Assembly: GCF_029278605.1 (NCBI RefSeq)
Contig: NZ_CP119574.1
Location: forward strand, 248,001-312,000
Source of the DNA: Cupriavidus sp. WKF15
Lineage (GTDB): Bacteria; Pseudomonadota; Gammaproteobacteria; Burkholderiales; Burkholderiaceae
Direction: 5' to 3'
Length of the DNA: 64,000 bases
Below are positions 17,283 to 26,805 of this stretch, piece after piece. Position 1 is the first letter of the stretch, and each line of letters begins with the position of its first letter. The notes beneath the pieces are model-generated. The model was given only the letters and a program-made list of their open reading frames with translations, made no database searches and was not told the DNA's origin. Position numbers and translations under genes: made by a program.

Positions 17283-17765
17283 ATGCTGGATTCATTGAGC
17301 AATCATCCGATCCATACCATGCGCTTCACCCGCTACGAACGCCACAATCCAATCGACTTCAACGCCCGCCGTCAGGCAGCCTTTGCGCGCAAACAGGCGC
17401 GCGAGCGTGACCGCTATCCGCTGTTTGCCGATCACGTGGCCGCCGAGCAGCATTCGTTGGACGCGGAGTTGGCACGCCGTACCGCGCGTGGGGATGCATT
17501 TGAGCAAAGGATGCGCGCCTTCAACGCAAAGTGCTGGCGCGACGCCCGTCGCATCTACTTCGCGCAGCCCGATGAAGTGCGGGCCGTCATCCGCGCAAAG
17601 TGGGCCACGTGGGTCGGGCCGACCACCTCCACGTACTTTTCGTGGATGGTCTACGCGGAAAGCGGCAACCAGGCACGCCGCGTCGCCGAATGCCGCGCTC
17701 GTGACGCTGCCGCACGCGCGGCCCGCTCCGCTGCGATCCTGGTGCAGGAAGCGTTGCCGGTCTGA
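17283..17765 (+). CDS. hypothetical protein preceding UvrD-like helicase
   Basis: 160-residue, strongly basic and Arg/Ala-rich protein (for example FNARRQAAFARKQARERDRY), probably helical. An alternative ATG at 17319 would remove 12 residues; neither has a clear ribosome binding site. It is separated from the helicase reading frame by only two bases, so they were probably one transcript. The basic composition fits nucleic-acid binding, but no domain is recognised. Confidence 0.6.
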   Translation: MLDSLSNHPIHTMRFTRYERHNPIDFNARRQAAFARKQARERDRYPLFADHVAAEQHSLDAELARRTARGDAFEQRMRAFNAKCWRDARRIYFAQPDEVRAVIRAKWATWVGPTTSTYFSWMVYAESGNQARRVAECRARDAAARAARSAAILVQEALPV

Positions 17766-17767
17766 GC

Positions 17768-19227
17768 ATGCAGCCGACCCAAGAGCAATCCGAAGCGGTC
17801 GCCGCGGTCACTGCCGGCGGTCCGCTCAAGGTCCGGGCCTACGCCGGTGCCGGCAAATCGACGTTCCTTCGTATGGCGTCGGAGGCCCGGCCGCGCGCAC
17901 GCGGCCTGTATCTGGCCTTCAACAAGCACATCGCACAGGAAGCCCAGCGCAAGTTCCCCGCGAACACGCGTTGCCGGACGGTCCATTCGCTCGCCTTTGG
18001 CTCAACGTCCCCGGACATTACCCGCAAGCTCAAGTATCCGGTGGAGCCTGCCCATACGATGGCCATGCGCTACGGCCTTGCCCCTCTGAAGGTGCCGACG
18101 ACCATCGGCCAAGACCGTCGAACTGACCACCGGCAAGCTGGGCCGCATGGTGATGGACGGCGTGGCGCGCTTCTGCTCGTCGGCACAGGCCGAGCCCCAG
18201 GCATGGCATATCCCGGTCGATCCACTGATCGAAGAAGAGCTGGCCGACGCGCTGCGCGAGGAACTGCTGCCACACGTCCAGTCGCTTTGGCGTGAGAGCA
18301 TCGATCCAAGGGGTGTCGCGGCGGTCAGTCACGCGACCTATGTGAAGCTGTGGCAACTCAGCCGACCGCGCATCCCGGCCGATTTCATCCTGTTCGATGA
18401 GGCCCAGGACGCCGATGGGTTGATGCTGTCGGTGCTACGCGGGCAGTCATCCCAAGTCATCTACGTGGGCGATCCCTATCAGCAGATCTACAAGTGGCGC
18501 GGTGCCGTCAATGCAATGGACCACATCAAGGCGCCGGTGAAGGGGCTCACGGAATCATTTCGGTTCGGCAACGCCATCGCCAGCCTTGCCAGCCGGATGC
18601 TACGCCTGATGGACGAGGACGTTCCGGTACGCGGCCAGGCCGCGATTCCCTCGCGTGTCGTGCGGCACGCCGCTCCTGGCGAGATCCGCCCCAACGCGAT
18701 CCTGTGCCGCAAGAACACCACCCTGCTCGCCAAGGTGGCCGAAGGCCTGCAGCGCGGCCACAGGGTGGCAGCCCGGACAAAGAAGGAGGAGCTGGAGGCT
18801 TTCATCGACGGTGCTGAGCGCCTGCTCGCTGGCCAGCGCACGCACTACCCGGCCGCCCTATCCCTGTTCGAGAACTGGCTCGACGTTCAGGAATACGCCG
18901 AGTCCTTCGCCGGGCGCGACCTGCATCCGCTGGTCAAGCTCATCGACGAACAAGGCCCACCTACCTGCGCCAGTTGTTGGCCGCCATCGCCCCGGAGGAC
19001 CAGGCCGACTACGTCGTATTGACCGTGCACCGGGCCATAGCCTGGAATGGCCCACCGTGACGCTGGCCGACGATTTCCGCTTTCGCCGCGAGGACGATGG
19101 CCGGGAGACGCTGCCCGCCGACGAAAAACGCCTGCTCTATGTCGCGCTGACCCGGGCGCAGCACACGCTGGACATTTCGGGGATCAATCGCAGCTTGCAA
19201 GCGGTGTTCCGCGATGCCTCCGTCTGA
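17768..19227 (+). pseudogene. UvrD/Rep-like superfamily 1 helicase, frameshifted
   Basis: ATP-dependent 3'-5' DNA helicase type protein, now broken. The first frame carries Walker A AYAGAGKSTFLR (from 17768). Near 18110 the frame changes; the next frame has Walker B ILFDEAQDADG, motif III VGDPYQQIYKWRGA and further motifs to about 18955. It then shifts to a frame reading YLRQLLAAIAPEDQADY, and again near 19035 to a frame with EWPTVTLADDF and motif VI YVALTRAQHTLDISG. At least three indels are needed, so a functional product is unlikely unless the sequence has errors. Its company fits an integrative element. Confidence 0.8.
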
Positions 19228-19250
19228 CCCACTCTATATAGGAACACAGA

Positions 19251-19446
19251 ATGACCACGGTTCGCATCGGCATTGAGGAACACGACCTGGAGAAGGTGCT
19301 CGAATCCCCCGCAGACTATGCGCGGGCACTGGAACGCGCGAAGAAGCTGCGCGGCTACGCGGAATGCCGCTGTAACATGACCTCACCAAGGCCGAAGCTG
19401 GTGATTCGCGCTCACGGCAAGATCTTCATCCTTGCCCGCTGGCCGG
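19251..19446 (+). pseudogene. DUF1173-like protein, 5' fragment
   Basis: Starts MTTVRIGIEEHDLEKVL after TATAGGAACACAG and reads RGYAECRCNMTSPRPKL and KIFILARWP, which I associate with DUF1173 proteins of conjugative elements. Similarity stops at about 19446, where the sequence switches to group II intron DNA on the opposite strand. The remaining frame to 19502 is intron antisense. Truncated by a rearrangement. Confidence 0.65.
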
Positions 19447-19905
19447 TTGTCGTACAAAGCATAAAGGCGATACCCGGCTTCTGCCTTCGCTTTCGCGTGT
19501 AACGCCATCTGCAGCTTCTGAACACAAAACGGAGTTGATAGGTTGCCCAATCTCCAGGTCCCGTACTACTTATTGCGTTTGTCTTGAACTGAGGCCCCTT
19601 CCCTCCACCGGCATTACCCGGCTTCATCGGTACTACGGGCCTCTCCGTCACCCCAAGGCGCCCGGCCTGTCTCTCACGGGCGTCCGGTTGATCATCCCTG
19701 ACCACGCCAAGGCGCTTCCCGTGTTGCGTGCGCTTTCCTTGTGTACATGCTGTCGCCACTACCCCGGCGCGGGCTCGTCTTGGATAGAAGACAAAGAGCT
19801 CATCTTCGTTCACCGGGACACGTCTAAGTTGGAAAGTCCCTGCGACTTCCCTCATCTCATAGAAGCGGATTCGGCGTGACCTTCCTTCCAGCGCCTTGAT
19901 TACAC
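19447..19905 (-). mobile_element. group II intron, 5' fragment with start of maturase gene
   Basis: Reading the minus strand, recombinase coding stops at about 19906 and a sequence beginning GTGTAATC follows. The next 350 bases translate to segments familiar as the noncoding 5' domain of bacterial group II introns (GKRLGVVRDDQPDARERQAG and PVVPMKPGNAGGGKGPQF, when read through). The maturase start region follows in another frame (LQMALHAKAKAEAGYR, then LYALYD). It ends abruptly at about 19447, joined to the DUF1173-like fragment. Catalytic domains V and VI and nearly all the reverse transcriptase are absent, so it cannot splice. Confidence 0.75.
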
Positions 19906-20554
19906 TTGCTTTATTTGCGAGCAATGCGCATCCGACGTCGCGGAAGAGCGGCAGGTCTCGGTCACGACGAGACTTGGCCCCTCGGATATGAATGATGCCG
20001 TCGGCCCAGTCCACGTCATTCAGACTGAGGTGCGCGACTTCAGCGGCCCGCATCCCGGTCCTCGCGAGCAGCAGCATGATTGCCGTGTTCCGCAGCGGCT
20101 GAAACGTCGCAGCATCGGCCACGCATTTGATGAGCCGATTCACATCGTCGCTCGACAGGCTCGCTGGAAGCGTCGCGTGACGCCATCGCCGGATTCGTGG
20201 CAGCGTTTCCTCGAGACCGGGCGGCACCAGTCCCCTGACGGCGAGAAAACGTAGCATCGCGCGCAGCGCGACGATCGGCGAGTTCGATGGTCGGCGCCTC
20301 TTGCTCGAGAGCTCGTGAAGCAGATATGCGCGGAGATCTTCGATTGACAGGTCTTGCCAATTCGGTGGACTGTCGCCACACCACCCGTCCAGGAAGCCTT
20401 GGACAAACCGGCCATACTACCGGCGGGTGCCCTCCGCCAGGCCCTTGGCGGTGCCCAGATACGCGTCAAACTTGCTGAGGAATTCGGCTGCGCTCGAAAT
20501 TGACAGCACAAGCGTCGCGGGGTCCTCGCCGCGCGCCAGTTCAGACTGCGCCAT
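19906..20554 (-). pseudogene. tyrosine recombinase, N-terminal two thirds, broken
   Basis: Site-specific tyrosine recombinase of the phage-integrase fold. ATG 20554 follows GGCAAGGAGAAGATA. The frame begins MAQSELARGEDPATLVLS but has an in-frame TAG at 20417-20419. It continues with the SAM-like N domain and the catalytic domain including the first catalytic arginine (ARTGMRAAEVAHLSL) and the conserved GAKSRRDRDLPL. It is interrupted at 19906 by the intron fragment, so the HxxR and tyrosine nucleophile are missing. It resembles recombinases of recombinase-in-trio elements (tentative). Confidence 0.78.
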
Positions 20555-20709
20555 TATCTTCTCCTTGCCGGCCACCATGGTCGGTAGGAAAAGTTCAGGA
20601 CATTATGCGAACCATTGCCACACAACTCAGCTCGCGCGATCCAGCGTGAACACGGCGGTGTCGCCGTCGTCTACATGGCGCTTCGCCTAATCCGCCGGTG
20701 TGGGTAATC

Positions 20710-20737
20710 GCAAATATCTGAAGCTTCAGATATTTGC
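20710..20737. repeat. perfect 28-bp palindrome
   Basis: GCAAATATCTGAAG (20710-20723) is followed directly by its reverse complement (20724-20737) with no spacer. It is AT-rich within GC-rich DNA and lies about 155 bases upstream of the recombinase start. It may be a recombination or end site of the element, or an operator. Confidence 0.65.
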
Positions 20738-20814
20738 TAATAGCGCCCGACCCTCCTTTTCGTTCGAGCTTCGCCTAGCGTACAGTAGCCCTGTCAGAAG
20801 CCGAGCAGGTGTTT

Positions 20815-21015
20815 TGCCGCGGCGGTCGGCCTGAGTCCGCGCGGCGCGCGTTTGGACCAACTGCAAGCGCTCAAGGGGCTGCAGCAAAGGCAACTCCAGT
20901 GGCTGTAAGCGACGGCTATGTTGGTCCCTTGTTCAATGAAGTCCTTGCGCCCTTCCGCGCGCATATCCGAAGCTCAACCTCTGGCTGGACGGCCTGCCGG
21001 TGGACGACGTACTGA
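20815..21015 (+). pseudogene. LysR regulator remnant
   Basis: A translated piece in mixed frames (LQALKGLQQRQLQWL, then SDGYVGPLFNEVLAPFRAH, then LNLWLDGLPVDDVL) matches the effector-domain start of LysR proteins. It is close to the same segment of the intact LysR gene at 55986-56909 ([20 protein letters not shown]). A frameshift separates the parts, and neither HTH nor C terminus is present. Confidence 0.65.
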
Positions 21016-21222
21016 CTAACGGTTGCGGAGGCCCGTAACCGGGCCATTCTCGGCAAGGAGCAAGTCCTCGACCCAGGAGCCCGGCGAGAAGTTGTGAAGG
21101 CGGCTGGCAGTACAGTCACTTTGCCCGGCAATGCATGCCGTTGTACCTTCCCGATGGCAAACTCATTGCGGTGCGCGCCTGCCCGATCAGTTGATTTGGT
21201 CAGGCGGCACCATGGTACTTGC

Positions 21223-22587
21223 TCAGCGCAGGGACTGGAACGCGGAACGTACTTCGGTACTGAACAATTCTGGCTCTTCCCAAGCTGCGAAGTGGCCGCC
21301 CTTGTTCACTCGGTTGTAGTAGATGAGGTTCTGATAAGCGCGTGCCACCCAGTGCCTTGGAGGCCGGTAGACCTCGCCTGGGAAGATGGTAACCGCCACG
21401 GGGATCGTGATGGGCGCTGTGCTGACAGCGCTAGCACCGGCTTCCCAGTAGATTCGCCCGCTTGAAGTTCCGGAATCCGTCAGCCAGTAGAGCGTGATGT
21501 TGTCGAGGATTGCGTCGCGTCCTAATGCTCGCTCAGGATCGCCACGCGTGAATACCCAGTCAGCCTGCTTGTCATAGATCCATGCTGCCAGCCCCACCGG
21601 CGAATCGGCCAGGCCGTATCCGATGGTTTGCGGTCGCGTTTGCATGATAGAGGCGTATCCGAATCCCTTACTGAGGAATTCCCTGGCCTCGTCGAACACC
21701 CGCCTTTCTTCGATGGCCAGGTTCGCCGGTGCGGGATCCCCGCTTTTGAGCGCCTTTGCAACGTCTGGTGGCAAGGTCGTGGAGCGCTCGATCCTGTTGA
21801 CGTGGATCCCGAGAAGCCCCTCCGGCGCCAGGCGACCAAGCGCATCGGAGATGATGGCACCCCAGTCCCCGCCCTGTGAAACATAGCGCGCATAGCCGAG
21901 CCGCTTCATCAGGACGTCCCAGGCGCGCGCGATGCGCTCAGGATTCCAGCCTTTGCCAGTTGGCTTCTGTGAGAAGCCAAAGCCGGGAATCGACGGAATG
22001 ACCAGATGGAAAGCATCGTTGGCAGTTCCGCCGTGCGCAGTGGGATCGGTCAATGGGCCGATGACATTGAGCAATTCAAAGACCGACCCTGGCCAGCCGT
22101 GAGTCATGATGAGCGGCAGCGCGTTTGGATGGCGAGAGTGTACGTGGATGAAATGAATGTCCAGACCGTCGATGTTCGTCAGGAATTGGGGATAGACATT
22201 GAGCTTTGCCTCAGCCTTTCGCCAATCGTAGCGGGTTGCCCAGTAGCCCACGAGCGCCTGAAGCTTTGCAAGCTGTGCACCCTCGGATCGATCGCTGACC
22301 GTTTCCGCATCAGGCCAGCGCGTTGCGGCTAGGCGTCGGTGCAGATCGGCGAGCGCGGCTTGGGGAACGTGCGCGCGAAACGGGCGAATCGTGTCGGTCA
22401 TGGCGGGCTGCCCGGCATTGGCCTGCGCGGCAGCAGACAGGACCGGGCGGAACATGGGGAGGGCTGCAATTGCCACGCCACCCATTAGCAACGTTCGGCG
22501 AGACAGGTTGGGCGGCGGGTTCGATGCGCGAGTGTTCAAGGGGATGTCTCCTTTGCCATCCGTAGTGGATCCATACCGCATGCTCAT
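21223..22587 (-). CDS. epoxide hydrolase with Tat-type signal
   Basis: 454-residue paralogue of the hydrolase at 14735. The N terminus has SRRTLLMGG followed by a hydrophobic stretch (residues about 29-50), which fits a Tat signal peptide. The EHN domain (TIRPFRAHVPQAALADL) and the core motifs HGWPGSVFE, QGGDWGAIIS (nucleophile Asp) and GGHFAAWEEPE are all present. The ATG overlaps the stop of the upstream cupin gene by four bases, so they are co-translated. It is likely a periplasmic hydrolase of an epoxide or related compound; the substrate cannot be read from sequence. Confidence 0.9.
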   Translation of the reverse strand: MSMRYGSTTDGKGDIPLNTRASNPPPNLSRRTLLMGGVAIAALPMFRPVLSAAAQANAGQPAMTDTIRPFRAHVPQAALADLHRRLAATRWPDAETVSDRSEGAQLAKLQALVGYWATRYDWRKAEAKLNVYPQFLTNIDGLDIHFIHVHSRHPNALPLIMTHGWPGSVFELLNVIGPLTDPTAHGGTANDAFHLVIPSIPGFGFSQKPTGKGWNPERIARAWDVLMKRLGYARYVSQGGDWGAIISDALGRLAPEGLLGIHVNRIERSTTLPPDVAKALKSGDPAPANLAIEERRVFDEAREFLSKGFGYASIMQTRPQTIGYGLADSPVGLAAWIYDKQADWVFTRGDPERALGRDAILDNITLYWLTDSGTSSGRIYWEAGASAVSTAPITIPVAVTIFPGEVYRPPRHWVARAYQNLIYYNRVNKGGHFAAWEEPELFSTEVRSAFQSLR

Positions 22588-22985
22588 TTGGCCGGCACCA
22601 CCAGCGGTGCCCCCTTCTTCACGATGTATGTTGCCAGTTCCGATGCCTTGCCGCTGCCGACATTCCGCGCCGAGTGGGCGGTTCCAGCCGGGATGAACAG
22701 GGAATTACCAGCCGTGAGCGTGACAGGCGGGTTGTCGCCGAGCTGGTATTCCAGCGTTCCCTGCAAGACATGGGCAAGCTCTTCGCCCGGATGCGAATGC
22801 TTCGGCGCGAACGCGCCAGGATCGAAGTCAACGCGCACCTGAATGCCCTCGCGATCCGGCACGCTGAGATCGTGCTGGACGAGATCTGCGCGATGGACGC
22901 CAGCCGTTTGTGCTTGAGCCGCCTGCAGCATCAAACCGCTGCCCAGCAAGAGCAGAGCCGCAGCAGTGATTCTGGTCGATTTCAT
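22584..22985 (-). CDS. secreted cupin-domain protein
   Basis: 133-residue single-domain cupin with a cleavable signal peptide (residues about 1-25, ending AAQAQ). Metal-site pattern: HSHPGEELAHVL supplies two His and a Glu, with a final His in PAGTAHSARN. Such small periplasmic cupins often accompany detoxification enzymes; the reaction is unknown. It is translationally coupled to the epoxide hydrolase (ATGA overlap). A decayed copy lies at 36893-37012 beside another alpha/beta hydrolase. Confidence 0.85.
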   Translation of the reverse strand: MKSTRITAAALLLLGSGLMLQAAQAQTAGVHRADLVQHDLSVPDREGIQVRVDFDPGAFAPKHSHPGEELAHVLQGTLEYQLGDNPPVTLTAGNSLFIPAGTAHSARNVGSGKASELATYIVKKGAPLVVPAK

Positions 22986-23342
22986 CTAGAGATTCCTTCG
23001 TCTTGATAATGTGGGTGAGATTCCGTTACAGCCGCGATCGTCTCGGTGATTCACCGGGCGTGTCGGGCAAATTGTCTTTGCTGGTTTCCCGGGCCGGGGC
23101 CGATCCAGGAATTTCTGGATGACAGCGTCCGTCTCGGCATAGCTGCCTTCGCCGAAGTGTTGGTAGACAATTCGACCGTCGGCGTCGATCAGATACAAGG
23201 CGGGCCAGTACTCATTGCAGAATGCCGACCACGTGCCGTACCCGTTGTCCTGCGCTACCGGATAGCGGATGTCGAAGCGCTTGAGGGCGGCCTGGACGAC
23301 GTTGTGGGCATGACGGGTTGCAAGGAATGGCCCGCGAGGCAA
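22986..23342 (-). pseudogene. redoxin/thioredoxin-like fragment
   Basis: The C-terminal half of an AhpC/TSA or DipZ-like thioredoxin-fold protein. DIRYPVAQDNGYGTWSAF and the cis-Pro region NEYWPALYLIDADGRI are clear, followed by HFGEGSYAETDAVIQ. The N-terminal half with the redox cysteines is missing; the frame opens at a TTG just after the upstream Ohr gene's stop. A deletion probably fused this end to the Ohr gene. The frame ends directly before the cupin ATG. Confidence 0.7.
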
Positions 23343-23362
23343 TGCAAGCAGGCCAATGCTTG

Positions 23363-23779
23363 TCAGGCCACGTTCAGCTCGACGTGGATGTTGCCGCGCG
23401 TCGCCTTGGAGTACGGACAGAGCTGGTGCGCGGCTTCCACCACCGCTTGCGCCACCTCACGGTCCAGGCCCGGCAGGCTGACATTCAGGCGGGCCTGCAA
23501 GAAGTACGCGTCGCCTGTTGTGCCAAGGTCCACTTCGGTATTGAGTGCGAGGTCCGCCGGAAGCCTGATCTTCATATCGCTGGCTGCACGGCCCATCGCA
23601 CCGATAAAGCAGGCGGACCAGCCTGCGGCAAACAACTGCTCCGGGTTCGTGCCTTGGCCGTTGCTGCCCGGGGGCGACAGCTTCAGGTGTAGGCGGTCGT
23701 CGTCACTGTGGGCTTGGCCATCGCGGCCACCGCTAACGCGGACCTTTCCGGTGTAAAGCACATTTTCGATACGCATCAT
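23363..23779 (-). CDS. ohr: organic hydroperoxide resistance protein (Ohr/OsmC family)
   Basis: 138-residue thiol peroxidase reducing organic hydroperoxides. Both catalytic cysteines are present in their Ohr contexts: GWSACFIGAM near 55 and HQLCPYSKATRGN near 120. It begins MMRIENVLYTGKVRVSGG after AAGGATATCC. Followed by redoxin, cupin and epoxide hydrolase on the same strand. Two further Ohr sequences occur in the window: a copy without a start codon at 44024 and a 3' fragment at 28791. No MarR-type OhrR is adjacent. Confidence 0.9.
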   Translation of the reverse strand: MMRIENVLYTGKVRVSGGRDGQAHSDDDRLHLKLSPPGSNGQGTNPEQLFAAGWSACFIGAMGRAASDMKIRLPADLALNTEVDLGTTGDAYFLQARLNVSLPGLDREVAQAVVEAAHQLCPYSKATRGNIHVELNVA

Positions 23780-24214
23780 GATGGATATCCTTGAGTTGAA
23801 ATTGCGTGTCCAGGTTACTTCGCCCTCTGTCTGGCGGCGGGGCCACGCTATCCATTAAAGAAACCAGATGTATCCGCCACGTAGCGTGAGACAGCCACTC
23901 TGCGTGGGAAGGTATCCCGCTTGCCGCCAGATACAATGGCATACAAAAATCCGGCTCCGGTGGCGGGTTTCTAGGCTGCCCGCTCCTTCAGTCAATGCCT
24001 GCACGCCGCCTAGATTGGCGAGTATCAGCAGGCTCTTCGCAGGGTGGGCTTTGCGCCAAGTGGGCATTTCTGGCGTGTATCGCCAAAAGCAGTTTACGTA
24101 TCGAACCGCGGAAGGCCACCGCAAAATGCCTTGCGATATACTCAGAGCGCACGACGTCACATCGTAGACGCGGCAAATGGCCGCTCTTTCAACTGTGCCG
24201 AGTGATTGACACCA
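23780..24214. other. 435-base region without a recognised gene
   Basis: Between ohr and the broken response regulator. A 101-codon minus-strand frame (23855-24160) has no recognisable features or ribosome binding site. The region should contain the ohr promoter. Confidence 0.4.
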
Positions 24215-25021
24215 ATGGATACACGACCATATCCTGATCGTCGATGATGACTGGGAAATTCGGGAACTGGTTTCAACCTACCTCACCAAGAACGGCCTGC
24301 GTGTGACCGTGTCGCCGGATGGCAGGCATATGCGATCCTGCCTGCAGGCCAACACGGTCGACTTGATCGTACTCGACGTGATGCTCCCCGGCGATGATGG
24401 CCTGGTACTGTGTCGCGAACTGCGCGCCGGCAAGCACAAAGCCACGCCGATACTGATGCCCACCGCGCGCGACGACGAGACCGATCGCATCCTCGGGCTT
24501 GAAATGGGCGCCGACAATTATCTGGCCAAGCCTTTCGCAGCGCGGGAGTTGCTAGCGCGCATCAAGGCCGTGCTGCGCCGCACTCGGATGCTGCCGCCCA
24601 ACCTGCAGATCTCCGAGGCCGGGCAGATGCTGGCGTTCGGCGACTGGCAACTCGACACCATCGCGCGGCACCTGGTTGATCGGGAAGGCACCATTGTCGC
24701 GCTCAGCGGTGCCGAATACCGCCTGCTGCGCGTATTCGTCGACACCCGATGCGGGTGTTCAATCGCGACCAGTTGCTCAGCCTCACGCAGGGACGCAAAG
24801 CGGACATGTTCGAGCGATCGGTCGATTTGCTGGTCAGCCGCCTGCGGCAGCGCCTCAACGATGACGCACGCGATCCGGCCTATATCAAGACCGTGCGCAG
24901 CGAGGGCTATGTATTCTCCAAGCCCGTGGAGATCAAGGAGGAGCGTCAGTGCACGCGCGCGCTTTACCCTGGCCCCGGTCGCTGGGATCACGGCTCTTCC
25001 TGGTCCTGCTTTCCGGTCTGA
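24215..25021 (+). pseudogene. OmpR-family response regulator with two frameshifts
   Basis: Receiver plus winged-helix regulator, now broken. ATG 24215 reads MDT and then loses frame: ATGGATACA must be followed by a two-base indel to reach HILIVDDDWEIRELV. The receiver continues with VDLIVLDVMLPGDDG (phospho-Asp) and MGADNYLAKPF. Near 24745 a single missing C after GTCGAC shifts the frame again; the DNA-binding domain continues as MRVFNRDQLLSLTQG and YIKTVRSEGYVF. A sensor-kinase start overlaps its end. Confidence 0.78.
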
Positions 25022-25134
25022 TCGTCGCGTATGCGCTGTCGTTTGCGGTGCTGGGTAGTGTCTCGGACAATGCCGGAGGATTCGTCGAGGAAATGCAGAG
25101 GACCCGCCGCGCGACACTCCCCGCGCCATCGTGA
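24949..25134 (+). pseudogene. sensor histidine kinase, N-terminal stub
   Basis: GTG 24949 follows GGAGGAGCGTCA within the end of the response regulator, the usual overlap in such operons. The stub reads SLGSRLFLVLLSGLIVAYAL, a first membrane segment, and ends after 61 codons. The sensor, dimerisation and ATPase domains are missing, so the two-component system is dead. Confidence 0.6.
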
Positions 25135-25332
25135 AGCCACGCACTGTGAGGAGCAGTGGTGCCGATATGCGGCGCAATGACGCCGCAGCACCCCCACCGT
25201 GTGGGCGCTGCGACGCTGGGGCACGCTGCGAAGCTCCTGATTGCGACTACTGCTTCAACCGCCCTTGCCGCGAATCACAGCGGCCTTGCGCAAACGGCAC
25301 CCGATCGTATTGTTGCTTCTGGAATCCCATTT

Positions 25333-26805
25333 TTAAATTGGGTAATGTGGCGCTTCGCCCCGAATGGTCATCCATTGCCACTGGGTAAATTCCTCCCAGT
25401 TGGCCACTCCGCCGATGCTGGTGCCGTTGCCAGACGCGCCGACACCGCCAACCGGGTTGATGACCTCGTCGTTGACAGTCTGGTCGTTGATATGAAGCAT
25501 ACCGGTGCGCAGGCGTTCGCCAATGCGCAGTGCCCGGGTGACATTGCTGGAGATGATGCCCATCGACAGTCCGTACTCGGTACCGTTGGCCAGCGCAATC
25601 GCTTCCTCATCCATGTCGAACGGCACCACCACAGCCACCGGCCCGAATATCTCTTCGCGGAAGGCAGGACTATCCGGTGTCACGCCGCTGAGCACGGTGG
25701 GCTCGAAGAATAGGTCGCGATAGGCGCCACCAGATGTGATGCGGGCACCAGAGCGCTGCGCGTCGCTGACGATTCTGGCAACATTATCGCGCTGGTTTTC
25801 ATTGATCAACGGCCCCAGCGCGAAGTCGCCTTCCGCGGGGTCCCCCACCGTGAGGCTCGCGGCCTTGGCGGCGAGTTTCTCGACGAACCGGTCGTGGATA
25901 CCACGCTGTACCAGCACACGGCCGGTGGCCATGCAGACCTGGCCCTGATGCAGAAAGGTGCCCCATGCGGTGTTTGTAACCGCGAGGTCGAGATCGGCAT
26001 CATCGAGGATGATCAGCGAATTTTTTCCGCCCAGTTCCAGCGAAACTTTCTTGAGATGCCGGCCTGCGGCCTCCCCGACCTTGCGGCCTGCAGCCGTGGA
26101 GCCAGTGAACTGGATCATCGCCACATGGGGATCGGCCGTCAGCGCCGCACCCGCGGCACCATCTCCCGGCAGCACGTGCAGCGCACCGGTCGGCAGGCCG
26201 GCGAGTTCAAACAGCCGCGCGACAACGAAGCCACCGCACACCGCTGTGCGGGGATCGGGCTTGAGCACCACCGCGTTGCCCAGCGCCAGCGCCGGCGCAA
26301 CGGCCCGCATCGCCAGGTAGAGCGGAAAATTGAACGGCGAGATGACGCCGACCACTCCAAGCGGCCGCCGGCGCGCCAGGGATAGCCGCCCAGGCACGGA
26401 AGGCAATAGCTCCCCGGCGCAGCGCGATGGCAGCCCGGAGGCTTCTTGCAGGACCTTAATAGTGATACTCGTCTCGAACGCCGCCTTCGCTCGCGTGGAA
26501 CCGCTTTCGCGCACAATCCAGCCGACAATTTCGTCGAAATGCGTCTCGGTAAGGCGCACAGCCCTGCGCAGCACATTCGCACGTTCGTCATGGTGCAGGC
26601 CGGCCCAGACTGGCTGTGTCTTCGCCGCGGCCTCGGCCGAACTGGCAATCATCGAGACATCGGCCATGCCGATGCGCCCCAGCTCCCGGCCCGTAGCAGG
26701 CTCTATCACGCTGGTCGCGACACTGCCGGCCTGCCAGCGCCCAGTGAAGAGTTGATCAGTCCAGATGTTCTTGTCGAGCAAGCCGGGGGAATCCGTGCGG
26801 TTCAT
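25333..26805 (-). CDS. aromatic aldehyde dehydrogenase (benzaldehyde/vanillin type)
   Basis: NAD(P)-dependent aldehyde dehydrogenase of 490 residues that oxidises an aldehyde to its acid; cytoplasmic. Key motifs: ISPFNFPLYLAMRAV near 153 (the Rossmann-side Asn), LELGGKNSLI near 256 with the general-base Glu, and the catalytic Cys in GQVCMATGR near 290. The overall pattern is closest to benzaldehyde and vanillin dehydrogenases. CTGGAGATTTC precedes the ATG. No aromatic alcohol dehydrogenase is adjacent. An Rrf2 regulator lies 565 bases upstream on the same strand. Confidence 0.88.
   Translation of the reverse strand: MNRTDSPGLLDKNIWTDQLFTGRWQAGSVATSVIEPATGRELGRIGMADVSMIASSAEAAAKTQPVWAGLHHDERANVLRRAVRLTETHFDEIVGWIVRESGSTRAKAAFETSITIKVLQEASGLPSRCAGELLPSVPGRLSLARRRPLGVVGVISPFNFPLYLAMRAVAPALALGNAVVLKPDPRTAVCGGFVVARLFELAGLPTGALHVLPGDGAAGAALTADPHVAMIQFTGSTAAGRKVGEAAGRHLKKVSLELGGKNSLIILDDADLDLAVTNTAWGTFLHQGQVCMATGRVLVQRGIHDRFVEKLAAKAASLTVGDPAEGDFALGPLINENQRDNVARIVSDAQRSGARITSGGAYRDLFFEPTVLSGVTPDSPAFREEIFGPVAVVVPFDMDEEAIALANGTEYGLSMGIISSNVTRALRIGERLRTGMLHINDQTVNDEVINPVGGVGASGNGTSIGGVANWEEFTQWQWMTIRGEAPHYPI

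Noticed and set aside
19412..19760. C-terminal part of the long minus-strand frame (19412-20257) as recombinase protein
   Set aside because: After about 19906 the frame reads through group II intron RNA sequence, not recombinase; the apparent fusion is an accident of open frames.
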